In this document: in pieces, positions 43,180-55,345 of the stretch
Position numbering within the stretch: position 1 is the stretch's first letter
Layout: each line of letters starts with the position of its first letter
Assembly (NCBI RefSeq): GCF_001649575.2
Contig: NC_051441.1
Location: forward strand, 18,003,315 to 18,067,314
Direction of reading: 5' to 3'
DNA: 64,000 bases
From: Kryptolebias marmoratus
Taxonomy: Eukaryota; Chordata; Actinopteri; Cyprinodontiformes; Rivulidae
Program-made: the position numbers and the translations under genes
Notes under the pieces: model-generated
Told to the model about the DNA's origin: nothing
Databases searched by the model: none
The model's input: the letters and a program-made list of their open reading frames with translations, nothing else

Positions 43180-43850
43180 GCACTGAAGGTGGAAGGGCAA
43201 TAATGTTTCAGCGCGTGTTAGCAACATATCTTGTGAGCCACTGGACAGATTTTGATGAAATGCTCAGAAAGTAATCATCCGACGACCATCTCCAGCCGAT
43301 TACCTTTTGGAGTCGACCCCCAAGGACATAACTCAGACGGTTTTACAGACGCTGAGCTCAAATTTAGTGTGGCAGCAGCTGAGAGTCATCTACAACTTGT
43401 GCTCCAAGTGCTTACAGATTGCACATTATCTGTTTGAAAAACTTTATCATTAACTACTGGAGTCAACTCTGTATGTCCGTTAGCAAAATATCTTATAAAC
43501 CAGTGGACAAATTCTGATAAAACTCTCTAGAACATAATCAATGACTGTACAAGTACAGCTGATTATCTTTTGGAGTCACCTTAATTCAGGCTGGCTGCCA
43601 CAGCCAATAGCCTATTAGAAACACAAAAATGGCTATAAGTCAGCTCATGTGACGGATATCGGGCTAAAATTTGGTGCGGGAGTAGCTGAGAGTCATCCTC
43701 AACATACTCCGAGAGCTAACTCATCTTGCAAGATCTTGCATAAGTTTGCACAAAATGCCATTTGCAAGATTTGACCAAAAGCGCTCTACAACTCTGTCCC
43801 TTCTCATTACAAGCTGGCCATATGCATTCCTCCAAGGAAGGCTACGTTTT
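43180..43850 (+). repeat. Rep-B dispersed repeat, two head-to-tail units
   Basis: Unit one has TCTTGTGAGCCACTGGACAG and CTTTTGGAGTCGACCCC. Unit two (about 43475 on) has ATCTTATAAACCAGTGGACA, GGCTGGCTGCCACAGCCAAT and GATATCGGGCTAAAATTTGG. Confidence 0.75.
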
Positions 43851-44540
43851 TAATTCCACAAGCCAAAGTTCACAAGCACGCATTCATTCGTCTCCACTTT
43901 CCCCTCACTAAATAAAATCATCTTCTTCGGGCCATGCCAACTTTCTCTTCTGCTGTGACTAATAGCGAGAGTTGTTCTCTCAGCCCATTGACGTTCTGAA
44001 ACGGCGATGCGTTGCAAACGGCTGTTTGAGCATATCTTCATTCATCTGTCTGAAAGAACTGCAGCGCTCCAGGAGACAAACGAGGGAGATGAGTTTCCTG
44101 TCAGCTTGAAGAGAGAAACCCGGTGATCAGTTGTCTTTATTCAACCACAAGCATTCAACAACCGACGTGTCAGCTCGCCCTCTGCAGTCAACTATAACTG
44201 TTCCAACTGTTTATGTGTGTGAAGGTGTGTGTGTGTGTGTGTGTCCAACCTCTGATTTGATGTTATCTTGTTTTAACCTCTACCGATACCACAAACTCCT
44301 GTGACACTCTTAGTGTCGGATTTTGTGTGTTCAATGTAGTGCATTCTGGTGTTTTGTGTGTTTGTTCCTGATAGGTCGATGGGTTCTTTGTGATACTAAC
44401 GAATAAGTACAGACAGAAACATAATTGCATGCAGGTGGATGTCTCTGCTAAGTGGCTTGAGTGCACGCACATTTGATAGCCGTTTTCCTTCTCCAATTTT
44501 CTCTCAACAATGTATGCTTCACATACTGTATACAAAACCT
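43851..44540. other. Unassigned sequence
   Basis: No gene was seen. A (TG)n run lies at about 44225-44243. Confidence 0.4.
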
Positions 44541-44830
44541 CTCAGCTGATAATGTTTGTTCTCGAGAATCTACCTCAACAGAACATGAAAGCATTGATGA
44601 ACAATACAGAGCTGCCTGTAAACACTTTGTTAAAGATCACACAAAGACACCAAAAGACTGTCAGCAGGACTTTCATTCTATTCAACGAGGCCAAAATGTT
44701 CTATTTAAGCACTGAAATTGTATCTTAAATAAGAAACAGAGTGGTGGCAGTGTCATGATTCGGGTTTGCTTTCCTGCGTTCGCACAAGGATGTCCTTCCA
44801 ACGCCAATGAAGCAACACATTCAGCAAAAA
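44541..44830 (+). mobile_element. Possible Tc1-like transposon scrap
   Basis: GAGTGGTGGCAGTGTCATGA followed by TTCGGGTTTGCTTTCCTGC resembles the conserved stretch after the second catalytic Asp in Tc1-like elements. The preceding sequence is compatible but poorly conserved. No termini were seen. Confidence 0.35.
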
Positions 44831-45164
44831 AACAACCCCAATAACGCATTTTACCAAGAAAAAGATTTAGGATGAATAAAAGCGGGCCGTTAATAAAAGG
44901 AAACTTGTAAAGATCGCCGAGATAAAACTGTTCTGCTTTTTGATGACAGTAAACAGACAGGAAAAGATGCTTTATTATGACTTTAACAGAAACAGGAAAC
45001 TAATAATCTCGACTCCTTTTATTGGAGATCTGCTCGGATTCTCAAGAACCGGAGAACAGAACGGGTTAACCTGTAGAGAGGGAGATGCATTTTTCAGGAT
45101 GCAAATGCATTTAGGCACCTATATTACTAGAGAACAGTGTGATTGTGAGGAGAGCCATCACTAT

Positions 45165-46020
45165 ATGGAGCTCAACAGCTCAGACATACAGTACTCTATG
45201 GTAGAAACATGAATAGAAGTTTAAACAGGTCACAGAGAGTTGAACATTTTGTTGATGGTTTTTACACAATTGCAGTTCATTTTCATGATTTTTGGACATT
45301 TTACACGAAATGATTCATTTATAAGGCACACTTAGTCACACTCTAACTCCTGAGCTGCGTAGACTTTTCAAACATTCTGCAAACAAAGTCGTTTTTATTC
45401 TCACAAATTTTAAACTTCCTACACAGGAAATGCGTCAAAACATAGGTAGTTTTGTCCTTTTTTTCCCCCATTGTGTCATTCGTTGTGTCATTATGTTTTT
45501 CTCTCAAAGTGCAGAGTGCACACATCTAGACTGTCTCAGATTTCCATTGTATCGGAGGTCAGCATTTTTGCTTAAAACTTGGAAGTAAAGGGTCTTTTTA
45601 ACTTGCCCTGTCTCCTAAATTAAACACTGTAGACACAAACGTTGTTGCGTGTGACGACCAGATGCTTCAGCCACTTAAAGTTCAGGAATGCTTTTAAATA
45701 CGACGGATAGTTTTTGCACAGCGACTCTTCGTCTGAGGCTCCCTTTTTAGTCTGTGTTTCTGTCCTCCTGCTTTTGTTGAAATGTAAGATTTACTGATAG
45801 GTCTTCTGAGATGTCCTCATCAGGAGGCAGCAGAATACTCATGTATAGCACATATCTGTTCACAGTTATTGTTATGAAGACCCCAAAATCTGGCCCCTCC
45901 TCATGTCTGAGTTATCTTTTTGTTACGACACCTGTCTCATGAAGAGTGCTGTCAGGGAGTGACAGACACAGGTGTGTGGTTGCCATGGTGACCCTGATGA
46001 GCCACTGGCAGCAGCTTGAA
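45165..46020 (+). repeat. Rep-E dispersed repeat, copy 2 (longest)
   Basis: TATGGAGCTCAACAGCTCAG, AGGTCACAGAGAGTTGAACA, GATGGTTTTTACACAATTGC, ACGACGGATAGTTTTTGCAC, TTAGTCTGTGTTTCTGTCCT, and GTTGCCATGGTGACCCTGAT with GAGCCACTGGCAGCAGCTTG align in order with 19912-20560. The X-box-like core is at 45979-45992. An extra ~130 bases (about 45785-45940) are not in copy 1. Confidence 0.7.
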
Positions 46021-46615
46021 CATTCCTTTTGATCTAGCATCCATCCCTGCTTCAGTTTCCATTCACAATCCTTGTTATTTTTATTCCCTTCCCTCCTTTA
46101 AACTCATATTACTGGTAATAATGCGTCTTTACAACATGCACCTGTGCTTCCACTCCCTCTAAATAAACAACCGGGCCTAAATTCTCCCGTCCGTCCCCCC
46201 AGATGCCACAAACCAGCTCGCCAGTAACCTCGATCAGAGGCACCATGTGCTTTCATCTGCATTTTCTCACAGCAGAGGCAGCGCATCAGACTCATGCATG
46301 CGTGACTGCGGCCACTTGAAGCAGGCCTTTAAAAGCCACATGGCGCCTGCAGGTGCTTCTCGCTCCGCTCGTCTCCATGAGCTCCTTTCTTCCCTCAAAC
46401 GAGCTTCAGCCGCTCACGCACATGTGTGCACCAATTAATAAAGATCACAGAGCAGAACGAGGCCCCCGAGGCCCATCAGCTGCAGCATCAAACCCGGATC
46501 ATCAGCGCATACGTTGGCACGCTCGCCCGACCGGCTAAAAGTCGCGCGCAGCGATGAACCGATGCCATCTAACGCCTGTCTGACACTTTCCGACGCCCAG
46601 CTTGCTTGATGTCGA
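46021..46615. other. Unassigned, CpG-containing sequence
   Basis: Non-repetitive sequence with no exon recognised. Confidence 0.35.
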
Positions 46616-47000
46616 AGGTAAAACAGCGATAATGTTTTTGCCCTTGTCCGTGCGTCCTTATTTGTCTGCACCTTCAGCAAAAGGTCTCATGAACCAGTGG
46701 GCAGATTTGAGTAAAACTCTCCCAAAGTAATCATTAAAAGTATATCTACACCTGATGAACTCCTGGAGCCAATCACATTCAAGATGGCTGCCACATAAAA
46801 TTTACATTAACCAACATAAAAAAAGCTCTATCAACACAAAGGGCTCTGTCTCCTAAATTTATAGATATTGAGGTAGCCGTATCCTTATAATATTCTTTGA
46901 GGACCAACACATCCCACTCTATTTAATGAAATCTCACAATACATAAGATCAGGCATAAAGTCATTTACAAGGTTTGACTTAAGCAGCTTTAACTCTGTCT
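46616..47000 (+). repeat. Rep-B dispersed repeat
   Basis: GATAATGTTTTTGCCCTTGT, TCATGAACCAGTGGGCAGAT, TTCAAGATGGCTGCCACATA and the tail near 46990 (GACTTAAGCAGCTTTAACTC) match the family. Confidence 0.7.
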
Positions 47001-47665
47001 CTTCATGACATTAAATTATTTTAGTTTAAATGTCTGACATAAAAGGCTGCTGGTGAAATGCATTCAAGGAATACTCAGCCTTTACTTGTGTTTAAAGAGG
47101 TAAACAGGATTAAACTTTATTTGTATTGAGAATATTTGCAGCAGTTTCTCATTCAGCTGCAGTCCCGACTAACTCCCCCCCTTCCGTCCCCTTCCTTCAT
47201 CTCAGACGTGACTTTCTGTGCCTCGGCAGTAGTAAGGTTTTCACACAGGATGCTGAGGGGGCAGAGAGGATGTTTAAACGATGATCACATCCTGTGGTGG
47301 CGAGCGTCTGCGCGTTTTTCAGGCCCGCCGTTTATATTTGATTCACTGGAAGACCGAAACGATAAGTGACAAACGTAAACCCTGATGGCGTGAAGCCTTA
47401 CCAGAGAGCTTCCTGCGCCAAACACAGCTGACTGCCAGCGTGTCACTGACCGCAGATCAGCTTTTCCTAACAGTTTTTCGGGGCGAGGGTGTTGTGAGGG
47501 TGGCTGCTGTGTTTGTATATGATAGTTTTATTTTGTCAACATCCACCGCAGCAATCACCCACCGCTTTCTTCAAATATAAGCTTATTTCCGGACACTTTT
47601 GCCCCGCAGCTGGGTGACTTTTGCTGTAGTTGGACACAGGAAGCTGGGTAAGGGGTTTTTTAAAG
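47001..47665. other. Unassigned sequence
   Basis: No gene or repeat family was recognised. Confidence 0.4.
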
Positions 47666-47666
47666 T

Positions 47667-48560
47667 GATTACTGTACAACCCTAATTCCAAACGAGTTGG
47701 GATGTTGTGTAAAAATGTAAACAAAAACTGAATTCAGTGGTTTGTAAATCCCATGTTTTATTCCCAGTGGAATGTAGTAAACACCAAATGTTTAAACTAA
47801 AAGATTATACAAATTTTAGAAAAGAAAAAGGGTGGTTTTGAATTTTTAGGGCAGCAATGTATCTCAAGAAAATTGGAACAGGAGCAGTAAGTGGTACAAT
47901 TAAGAAGCAGCTGTAGGATCAATTAGCAACAAATTATTTTCATTGGCAACGGGTCGGTAAGACGTCTTCTGTAAAGACAGCTCACCTTGTCATCACAGTG
48001 CTGCTTAAAGCTCTATCAGGCAAAGAAGAAGACAGATGTGAGACTGAGCTCCATCCAGAAACTCTGCTGTCTCCTCTGGACCAAAGATCATTAAAAATGG
48101 ATCTGTAGTCAGGTTAATCAAATTTTTAAATTATTTGGAATCTGGAATTATTTTTTTCCAGACTGCTATCAGCACAGTTCAAAACCCAGCCTCTCTGATG
48201 GTATGTAAGTGCATTACTGCCTCTGGCATGGGTGGCTTTCAAGTCTGTAAAGGCCCCATCAATGCAGAAAAGCATGTACAGGTTTTAGAACAACTTATGC
48301 TTCCATTCAGATGGCATCTTTTTCAGGGAAGATCTTGCATATTTTAGCAAGGTCATTTAGTGCATCATGAAACGAAAAATCCTGTAAGAGTCAGGATAGT
48401 TGAACAGCTAGAATCCTCCATCAGACCAGAATGGGACAACATTCCCTCCAAAACCTCCAGCAGCTGCTCCCCTCAGTTTATAGATGTTTGCAGACAGCCA
48501 GCAGGCGATACGCATTCCTCCAAGGAAAAGCAGGCGTTTAAATAGGTTGTGCTGTCTCAG
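47667..48560 (+). mobile_element. Tc1/mariner-like transposon remnant (third family)
   Basis: It begins with ACAACCCTAATTCCAAACGA and GTTGGGATGTTGTGTAAAAA, the recognisable 5' end of an abundant teleost Tc1-like element. Later plus-strand codons give PASLMVCKCITASGMGGFQV and VLEQLMLPFRWHLFQGR, a decayed C-terminal transposase region. About 500 bases of the transposase are deleted. The inverted terminal repeat on the right is missing. Confidence 0.85.
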
Positions 48561-49067
48561 TCGTGAGGCATTCATGTGGACTCTCATGTAAGGTGATGTC
48601 AACTGGTCATTTCTGATGCTATTACTTCTCTCTACAGAATAATACTTCACATAAACCTGTTTTTGTTGTTTGACGCCAATCCATCACTGCCAGAGTTGCG
48701 AGCTATTCCTAGACACTTCTGATTGCTTATTGATTTTCGGAACATAATCGCTACCTTGCCTTACTGGCCACATATCAATCCTGAATGTGTTTACGAAAAG
48801 GGTGTGGGGGGAATGAGGGGCTCCAGATCAGACTGGATGGTATACTCCACACCAAAGAAATCTCTTGCTTTTGAAACGCTTTGGCTCGGAGTGAAAAGTG
48901 ATGCACTAATGGGGCTTGTTAAATAGAAATAAGTTGGGAGATGTTTCAGTGCTTCTCATACATCCAGATTCTAGCTTCAGTGATTGTATTTAGCAATGTC
49001 TTCTTGCAGCAGTTAACTAAGCTTAACTAAGCTAGCTCATTACCCCCTCCAAGCGGACAGTGACCTT
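48561..49067. other. Unassigned sequence
   Basis: Nothing specific beyond a small tandem of TAACTAAGCT near 49014-49032. Confidence 0.4.
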
Positions 49068-49430
49068 GTGGCCTTGGTGGAGTTTTGCGCTCTCGGGTGC
49101 TTTTAGTTGACTATTTTACCTCGAGGAACGCGGTTCGAATGCTAAGTGCCTTTGCTGAAATTTGTCAAGGAATCTAAAACTGAGCTATTAAAGTTCAAAC
49201 AAGCAGAAAATAGGCTAAAATGTGCAGGACACGAGCTAAAAAAGTAGCAGCAACAGTAGCTTGAATCTAAAAGCTCAAAGTAGCAAAATAAATGCTAACC
49301 TTAGCAAAACTATCACATAATCCTCATAGCTACAAAACTGTAGCTAAAAACTAAAAGGTGCAGAATGGAAGCTAAAAATTAAAAGCTCCAAAATAGACAA
49401 AATATAGAAGATGTGCTGAAGTAGATTGTA
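49068..49430. repeat. Repeat tail and GCTAAAA-type low-complexity patch
   Basis: TGGCCTTGGTGGAGTTTTGC is the 3' signature shared with the repeat at 15810-16555. It is followed by about 230 bases of irregular AGCTAAAA / AGCAAAA / AAAGCTC units. Smaller related patches occur near 56758 and, reversed, near 18793. Confidence 0.6.
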
Positions 49431-49714
49431 AAGAGAACAATGTTTTTGAAGGAACTGAAGCAATCTTAATGTATTTCTATGGGGATTTTTTTTATAAAGT
49501 TAAATATTTTGAAAGGTATACAAATGACAAAAAACAAAAGTCAGAGCACATTATTTTTTTGATTGAGCTGAATGTTTTGGCATATATGAGTGGTTCAGAT
49601 GGTACAAAGTATGCAGAAGTAGTTTGATTGCAAAAAACATACAGAAGAAACTATAAAACATTAAGTGAATACTGGATCAGCTTTCACATTATCAAGTGTG
49701 CAGTGACATAAAAA

Positions 49715-49895
49715 TATAAATGTTTTTGCCTGTGTCTGTGTGTGTGCATGTGTGTGTTTGTCTGTTAGCAAAATATGTCATGAAACACTGAACAGATGTG
49801 AATGACACTCTCAGAAATTGGCTGACATATTTACAGTTACTGAGCTAAAAATAATGAGTTAGTAACTGAGAGTAATCCCCAACTCATACGCTAGG
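49715..49895 (+). repeat. Rep-B fragment
   Basis: GTTTTTGCCTGTGTCTGTGT, AATATGTCATGAAACACTGA and GAGCTAAAAATAATGAGTTA, with the middle of the unit deleted. Confidence 0.65.
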
Positions 49896-50390
49896 ACAGG
49901 CGTATTCAGCTAGTGGCCCGTGGGCTGGATACAGCCCTTTTTGAAACTTTTTTGGCCCCCACAAAGGTGCCAGAATCCCAAACTGATTTGTCTAAGTATA
50001 ATGATAAAAATACGTAATGCATATCAGTTATTTCTATACCATGAGTGCCATAATGAGCTAATAGAAGTCTGCCTCCTTCAGATAACTTTTGGTAAACCGT
50101 GACACTGTAGAGGGGTTGTGTGGGTATAAATGCGCACCTGTAAGCAGATGTCTGATTGGCCCATCCATCTCACCTGCAAAAAGCCGTAAGACTGCAGTAG
50201 TCACAGATGACAGCAGCAAGACTGGCATTTTCTGAGCAAACTACAATGTCAAGATGTCTCCCTTCAAAGATGGAAGGTACATTTAGAAATTTGACAGGAT
50301 TTTTTCTTCAGTTTGCCAACAGCAATGATGTTAATAAACACTTCTGTATAAGAAATGACAAAATTGTAGGTGTTTTGAAAATAACGTTAT
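49896..50390 (+). mobile_element. hAT-like remnant (tentative)
   Basis: CAGGCGTATTCAGCTAGTGG and GGCCCGTGGGCTGGATACAG resemble the left ends of teleost hAT-derived elements (the GGCCCGYGGGC motif). No transposase frame is recognisable and the right end is not found. Confidence 0.35.
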
Positions 50391-50394
50391 GCAC

Positions 50395-50630
50395 AATCTA
50401 ATATCACTTAGCTACTACCACAACAAATTTTAGCTCAGTATCTATACAGCTGACTGAGCTACGGCCCTTTTTTGTGTTGGCTAATGTTGATGTGGCGGCC
50501 ATCTTGAATTGGATAGGCTCCAAACGTTAGGGAGTTGTAGAAGTGCATGATTACTTTCTGAAAGTTTCATGAAATCTGTCCTCTGGTTCGTGAGATTTTT
50601 TGCTAACAGACGAGCAGGGTTGACTCCAAC
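50395..50630 (-). repeat. Rep-B dispersed repeat, minus orientation
   Basis: CTTAGCTACTACCACAACAA, TTTTAGCTCAGTATCTATAC, GCGGCCATCTTGAATTGGAT, and TTCGTGAGATTTTTTGCTAA follow the reverse family order. Confidence 0.75.
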
Positions 50631-53254
50631 AGCTGATGCCAAAGGTTGAAAAGTAAAATTCAGCACCGTGTGCAGTGCTCGGAGTATCTAATCAAATACA
50701 CTCAGCCCAGGGTCGTTTAGTTTGGCTGGTTTTCTTTCTTTTTCGCAATTTGCTATAAATTCCGAGAGCATGTATAGATGCATATTCGTCATCTTAAGGA
50801 AAGAACTTTCAAGCTTTATTTATTTTTTATTCTGCCACAGCTGTGCAATCAGTGAGACGGGATAAACAATTAGAGTGGCATAACTGTAATCATTAGCAGC
50901 GACAGGGAAGAAACAAACACAAAAGCGAGACACGCAGATGGGCACGGAGAACTGTGGGGAGGTAGACTCTCGATGTGCCAGAGCTGACAGGAAGGATGCA
51001 GGTCCACAATAGCTCTTCTGCCAGAGTGCCAGAGTGACGGAGGAGTAGGAAGGACATCGTGAAAAGACAGGAAAACACGAGGAGCCACGGGGTCAGACGG
51101 CACACAAAGCTCAGACAGGAATATTTGACATAGCTTCCCATTTTTCCAATAGAGACATTGTCACTGAGTTTGGTCTGCAGGTCTGAAACTCCACAAACCG
51201 CTTCAGTGAAAACAGGAGAAAGGTCATGGTTTGTTTTTTTTGTTGTTGTTTTTTTTTCTGACAAAAGGGACCATTGAGTCAGAGGTGATTGTGTTGTGTT
51301 GCCTGCAGACGATACCAGAGGGTGTTATAGGAATGTCAAGAACACCCGCTTTAATGTAGCCCTGTTTGTTTGTGCGTTATTGCTTTGTTTGTGTTGTGTG
51401 TGGGTGTTCCGTACAAACCCGAGGAACGGCGTTTGAGCCATAAACGCTCTGTTTAAAACAATCAATATCCACTCTGATTTATAGGTGGCAAAAAGAGCAT
51501 GAAATGTTGGGTTTGATTCGTACATGTGTGTGTGTGTGTGCGCGCGCCTCCGTGATGCGGGAGGGTGAGTATGCGTGAGCGTGTGTGTGGGCTGCAGGGC
51601 CACCCTCTGATCGTCTCCCTGGCAGCCGCTGAGCTGAAGTGCTCTCTGGGTGATGAAGAGGCCTCCCAGAATGGGAAGAAACACACACACACACACACAC
51701 CATAAACCCCTTATCAGAGCTGACAGTATCTTTTTCCTCTCCTCACATGGGTTGGACATGCATAGCCTGGATGCATCTCTGCAACTTTCTGCCATGTTAT
51801 GATGCACCCACATCCATTTTGAATGCATGAACCCACCCCGGCTTCCCCCCCCCCATTCCCTCTCCCTCCTTCCATTCGCCTCCCCCGGTGTTTGATGTGG
51901 TCTTTGGAGAACCACGTTTAAAGAAAAGCATCTCCAGCTTTGAAGTCGCTCTGTGTTTCCCACTCTCTTTCTGCGGTGTTTCCTCTCTTATCTTGCCGAA
52001 AGACTGCGAGCTGGGAGGGGAAACAGGGCCTAGCAAATGGAACGAGATACTTGCCCCACATACTCACCATGTGTCGTACCTGCGAACTTGAGAACATTCA
52101 CGTGTAGAAGACATTGTGGGGTGTTTTGTTTTGTTTTTTTTTCCAGGATACGCCCTCCACTTCTTGCCAAACCACATCAATGGCTTTCTCCAAGAAGCCT
52201 TTTCTTTAAACAAATCCCTCCAGAAAAGAAAAAAAAACACTGTTTGGAGTCACTGTGGGCATTTATCAAACTATCTGAGAGTGAAGTGGCATTTGGGTAT
52301 GACTGGTATGTCTTAACAAAAGCTTTAACAAAAGTGCCAGGTGTCATCTTGCAGTTCTTTACTTCAAAGCTTTCATTTGAGGCCAAAGACTCCCTCCACT
52401 CGTGGAAAAAAAAATAAGCAAAAGAAAAAACAAGTTTTTGACAAGTGAGGATGACAGATTAGAGCTGAAGACACTTGGCCTGCCAGCGCGGACGTGCCCT
52501 TTTTCAGAGACCAGAATTACGACACACGTGCTTTTCTTGGATAGACTGGTGAGAAATTAAACGCATCATGTGAAGCAAATGTTGCAACGCTGCGGTGGCT
52601 CTTTCCACAATCTCAGCTGGCTAAATACAGCTGCGAGAGCTGAGTAAACTGCCCGTCCCTCCGCAGGTTGAGGTCTCGAGCAATAATTTGCTCTCGATGG
52701 AGGTAAACTTTGCGTAAAAGCAAACTCATATAGAGGTGATTCACATCAGAGCTGATAACAAATTGCTGTTTCTTCTGTATGCTTAATTGGTTTGACTGAC
52801 TAGCACTAACCTTCCTTACTCCAATGAGCATCGTGATGATAAATTTTAATAGTGATTTGCGTGGGTAGCATAAAAAATTAATTTGTGCATCGCAGGAGTG
52901 TTACCCAGCTGAAGGGAGCTGAACTGCAGTTTGTGTTTTTTGTTCATTAGAGGACCACCATACCACAATTACACCCGGTCCCATGGAAAGAAACACCATT
53001 AAAAAGGATACAAGTTGATGCAAATCAATTGTGTGTGTGTGGTTTTTTTACACTTCGTTTTCAAAGCAGACACCAGCACAACAGTTTGTCTCACTGTACG
53101 TGATTTGGTGAGAGAAAATCTGGGGAGTCACATCAACTCTTTATTTAGTTCGAAGGAGATCATTTATCTTTTATCTTTTATTTTTCTGGAAACTCCAGAG
53201 AAATCTAAAAGTGAAAACATCCCATTTGAGAAGAACCAAAAGCACAGATCTTTT
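50631..53254. other. Unassigned, mostly non-repetitive sequence with paired (TG)n / (CA)n runs
   Basis: No exon was recognised despite several longish open frames: those over 51325-51963 are driven by (TG)n/(CA)n and C-rich simple sequence. (TG)n lies at about 51524-51541 and an inverted (AC)n at about 51682-51700. Confidence 0.4.
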
Positions 53255-54085
53255 GAAAGGTTATGAACAATTAACATCTTACCTGTAGCATTTTGAACAA
53301 CCTTAGTTTGGACAAACAAAGATTATTTTTAATTGGACTCACAAGCTAGTGTCCAAGACCAGAATGGATTGCTGTCTTGAACAAGTCCAAATCTCTATAG
53401 AGATTCACAAAAAACACTGTTTTATACATTTTTACATCACTGACAGTTTACCTGCAAGTGTAAATAGCAGCAGCTAGCTGTAGCGCTTTATTCGCAACAT
53501 GGAGGCACTTTCTGAAAGGAATATTATGTCAGGAATATCAAAATTTTAAGCTCAAGGTGGATTCCAAATGGCAGCAAATCTCTTTGCAAGCTTGTTAATT
53601 TGGCCTGAAATAAATGTTGCGTTTCATTTATATCAAAGTTGAAACTCGGTTCTAGAAACAATGTCACATTCGGTTAAATCCGTGGTCCAGTTACCAGTTG
53701 AAAAACCTGGAGACTTCGCTAATTATCCTCAGTAAGCAGGCTAACTATTGTTAGCAACACGAGCTGCTAACATCGTGTTTCTCTGCTTCCAAACACTGCT
53801 TACTAACTAATTGAAGCTGAAAATTATTATGTGTGCAACTGATTTAATGGTGTTCAAACTGATAGAAGTGAAACTAAAGTTTATCACTGCAGCTATCACA
53901 GTTTTCCATGAGCATGGCAGCCATTTTGGTTGAGGTTGAGGTCGATCAAGGATCTTGGAATGGGAATTCCAGCTTCTGGGGACGTTCCAGTTGACTTTAT
54001 GGATTTGCTGCTCAGAAATCCTTACTTTCAAGTACAAATGGAGCGCACCAAAACTTTCTCCAAACTGAGATTGTTCTAAAACATG
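53255..54085 (+). repeat. Rep-A element, degraded right arm
   Basis: The left arm is clear: AAAGGTTATGAACAATTAAC, ACATCTTACCTGTAGCATTT, GGATTGCTGTCTTGAACAAG, AGCAGCAGCTAGCTGTAGCG. The right part is badly worn, with only CCAAACTGAGATTGTTCTAA near 54061-54080 recognisable. Confidence 0.65.
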
Positions 54086-54580
54086 GATTTTTTTTTTTTG
54101 AGAAAGTTGTCAGCTAACTCAGAGATCACTGATTAAACTCTCATGGTCGCCTATTACAGATTACAGAACCGGCATTCAGTTTCCTTCTGTAAAAATTAAT
54201 TATTTTATTGTTCACTGAGCATAGTAAGTGGTAAAGCTGACCTTGTTCTCTCTGTATGTGTTGTGCAACAGTAGAAAAGCTTGACAGGCATAGCAATCGT
54301 AACTAAGTGGGGCAAGGCGTAGTGAGAGGTCAGTTTAGGTCAGGAAAACTCATAGGTTTCTCAAAAACTCAAAAAACACCAGAAAAAAAAGAAGAATGAC
54401 AAGATGGATGTTACCTTGGCAAATAAAAGCAACAAACTAAAGGCCTGTGTATGTCAGCTTCCACATGAATGTGTTAATTACTCCTCAGAATGGACGGTAA
54501 TTATATTTGTAGGAACCTGGGTGTCTGAATGCCGCTGCTGTTCTGGGAAATGTTTACCAAGAGAGCCCCCGATGTCCACT
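54086..54580. other. Unassigned sequence
   Basis: No gene or repeat family was recognised. Confidence 0.4.
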
Positions 54581-54599
54581 TCAGGGGCACTTTATTGTC

Positions 54600-54705
54600 G
54601 TCAGTGAACCGCCCGCGGCCGCCACCAACGACACCCCTGCCCTTCCTCCATGGCAACGCAGACAGACAAACAGGAAGCAGCTGTTGCCAGGGAAACAGCC
54701 AGAAG
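54600..54705. promoter_or_regulatory. RFX X-box-like pair in a GC-rich island
   Basis: GTTGCCAGGGAAAC (54683-54696) is one mismatch from the RFX X-box consensus, and TCCATGGCAAC (54647-54657) carries the other X-box half. They lie about 25 bases apart in a short CpG-rich island within AT-rich DNA. RFX factors act in ciliated and sensory cells; use here is inference. Confidence 0.3.
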
Positions 54706-54850
54706 GTCTGCAGAGCTACACTGTGGCAAAGTGCGAGTGAGGTAAGAAAAAGAGCGAAAAATGTGGAGGGAAAAGCATCGCTGTGGTGGTGGAATCTAAT
54801 TAGACTGTGACGGGGGATAAAAAGGGATATTTCCAGCTTCTGAAAAAGAA

Positions 54851-55048
54851 TGTGTGTGTGTGTGTGTGTGTGTGTTTGTGTGTGGACTTCAATTTGCGTA
54901 AATACTGCAGGCTACCTACGTCTAAGCCTGGGAATAGACTGACTGATGCACAGAATGACAGACAAGCTTTGGAGTCCTGGCAACCCTGCTATTTCTTTCT
55001 CCCACCGCCCCCTCCTCTGCTTGCACACACACACACACACACACACAC
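54851..55048. repeat. Paired (TG)n and (CA)n microsatellites
   Basis: A (TG)n array (about 54850-54882) and a (CA)n array (about 55024-55048) lie on one strand about 140 bp apart, in inverted relation. Confidence 0.85.
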
Positions 55049-55104
55049 CCCACACGCCTCCTTCCCATCCCTCCATCTCAACTCTGCCATCTCTCCCCTA
55101 CGTC

Positions 55105-55345
55105 TGTCTTGTCCCTTGGCATAAAGCGATTGCATATGGATTGTCACATAATCCGATTGTGTCACTGAGAATAGCTTCGCCTCCACGGGGCCTCTCATTT
55201 CCTCCAGAATGTGAATTTGGATCACTTATCCATATGAATTAACAGGATGAGCTCATTACATTAGTATTCACCGTTCCTGCAAGGCCTCGCTGCCGGGAAT
55301 TAGTTTCACGGGAGCTGACAGGGCTCTCACCTGTGAAATGGTGTT
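55105..55345. promoter_or_regulatory. Candidate conserved non-coding element
   Basis: A unique, homeodomain-motif-rich block with TAATCC (55149-55154, OTX/CRX core), two CATATGGAT/CCATATGAATTAAC segments and GAGCTCATTACATTAG. The texture is that of a developmental enhancer. No coding potential was seen. Confidence 0.3.

Noticed and set aside
51325..51963. 212-aa minus-strand frame
   Set aside because: It is driven by (TG)n/(CA)n and purine-rich simple sequence giving His-Thr and Cys-Val runs; no recognisable domain and no conserved start or splice signals.
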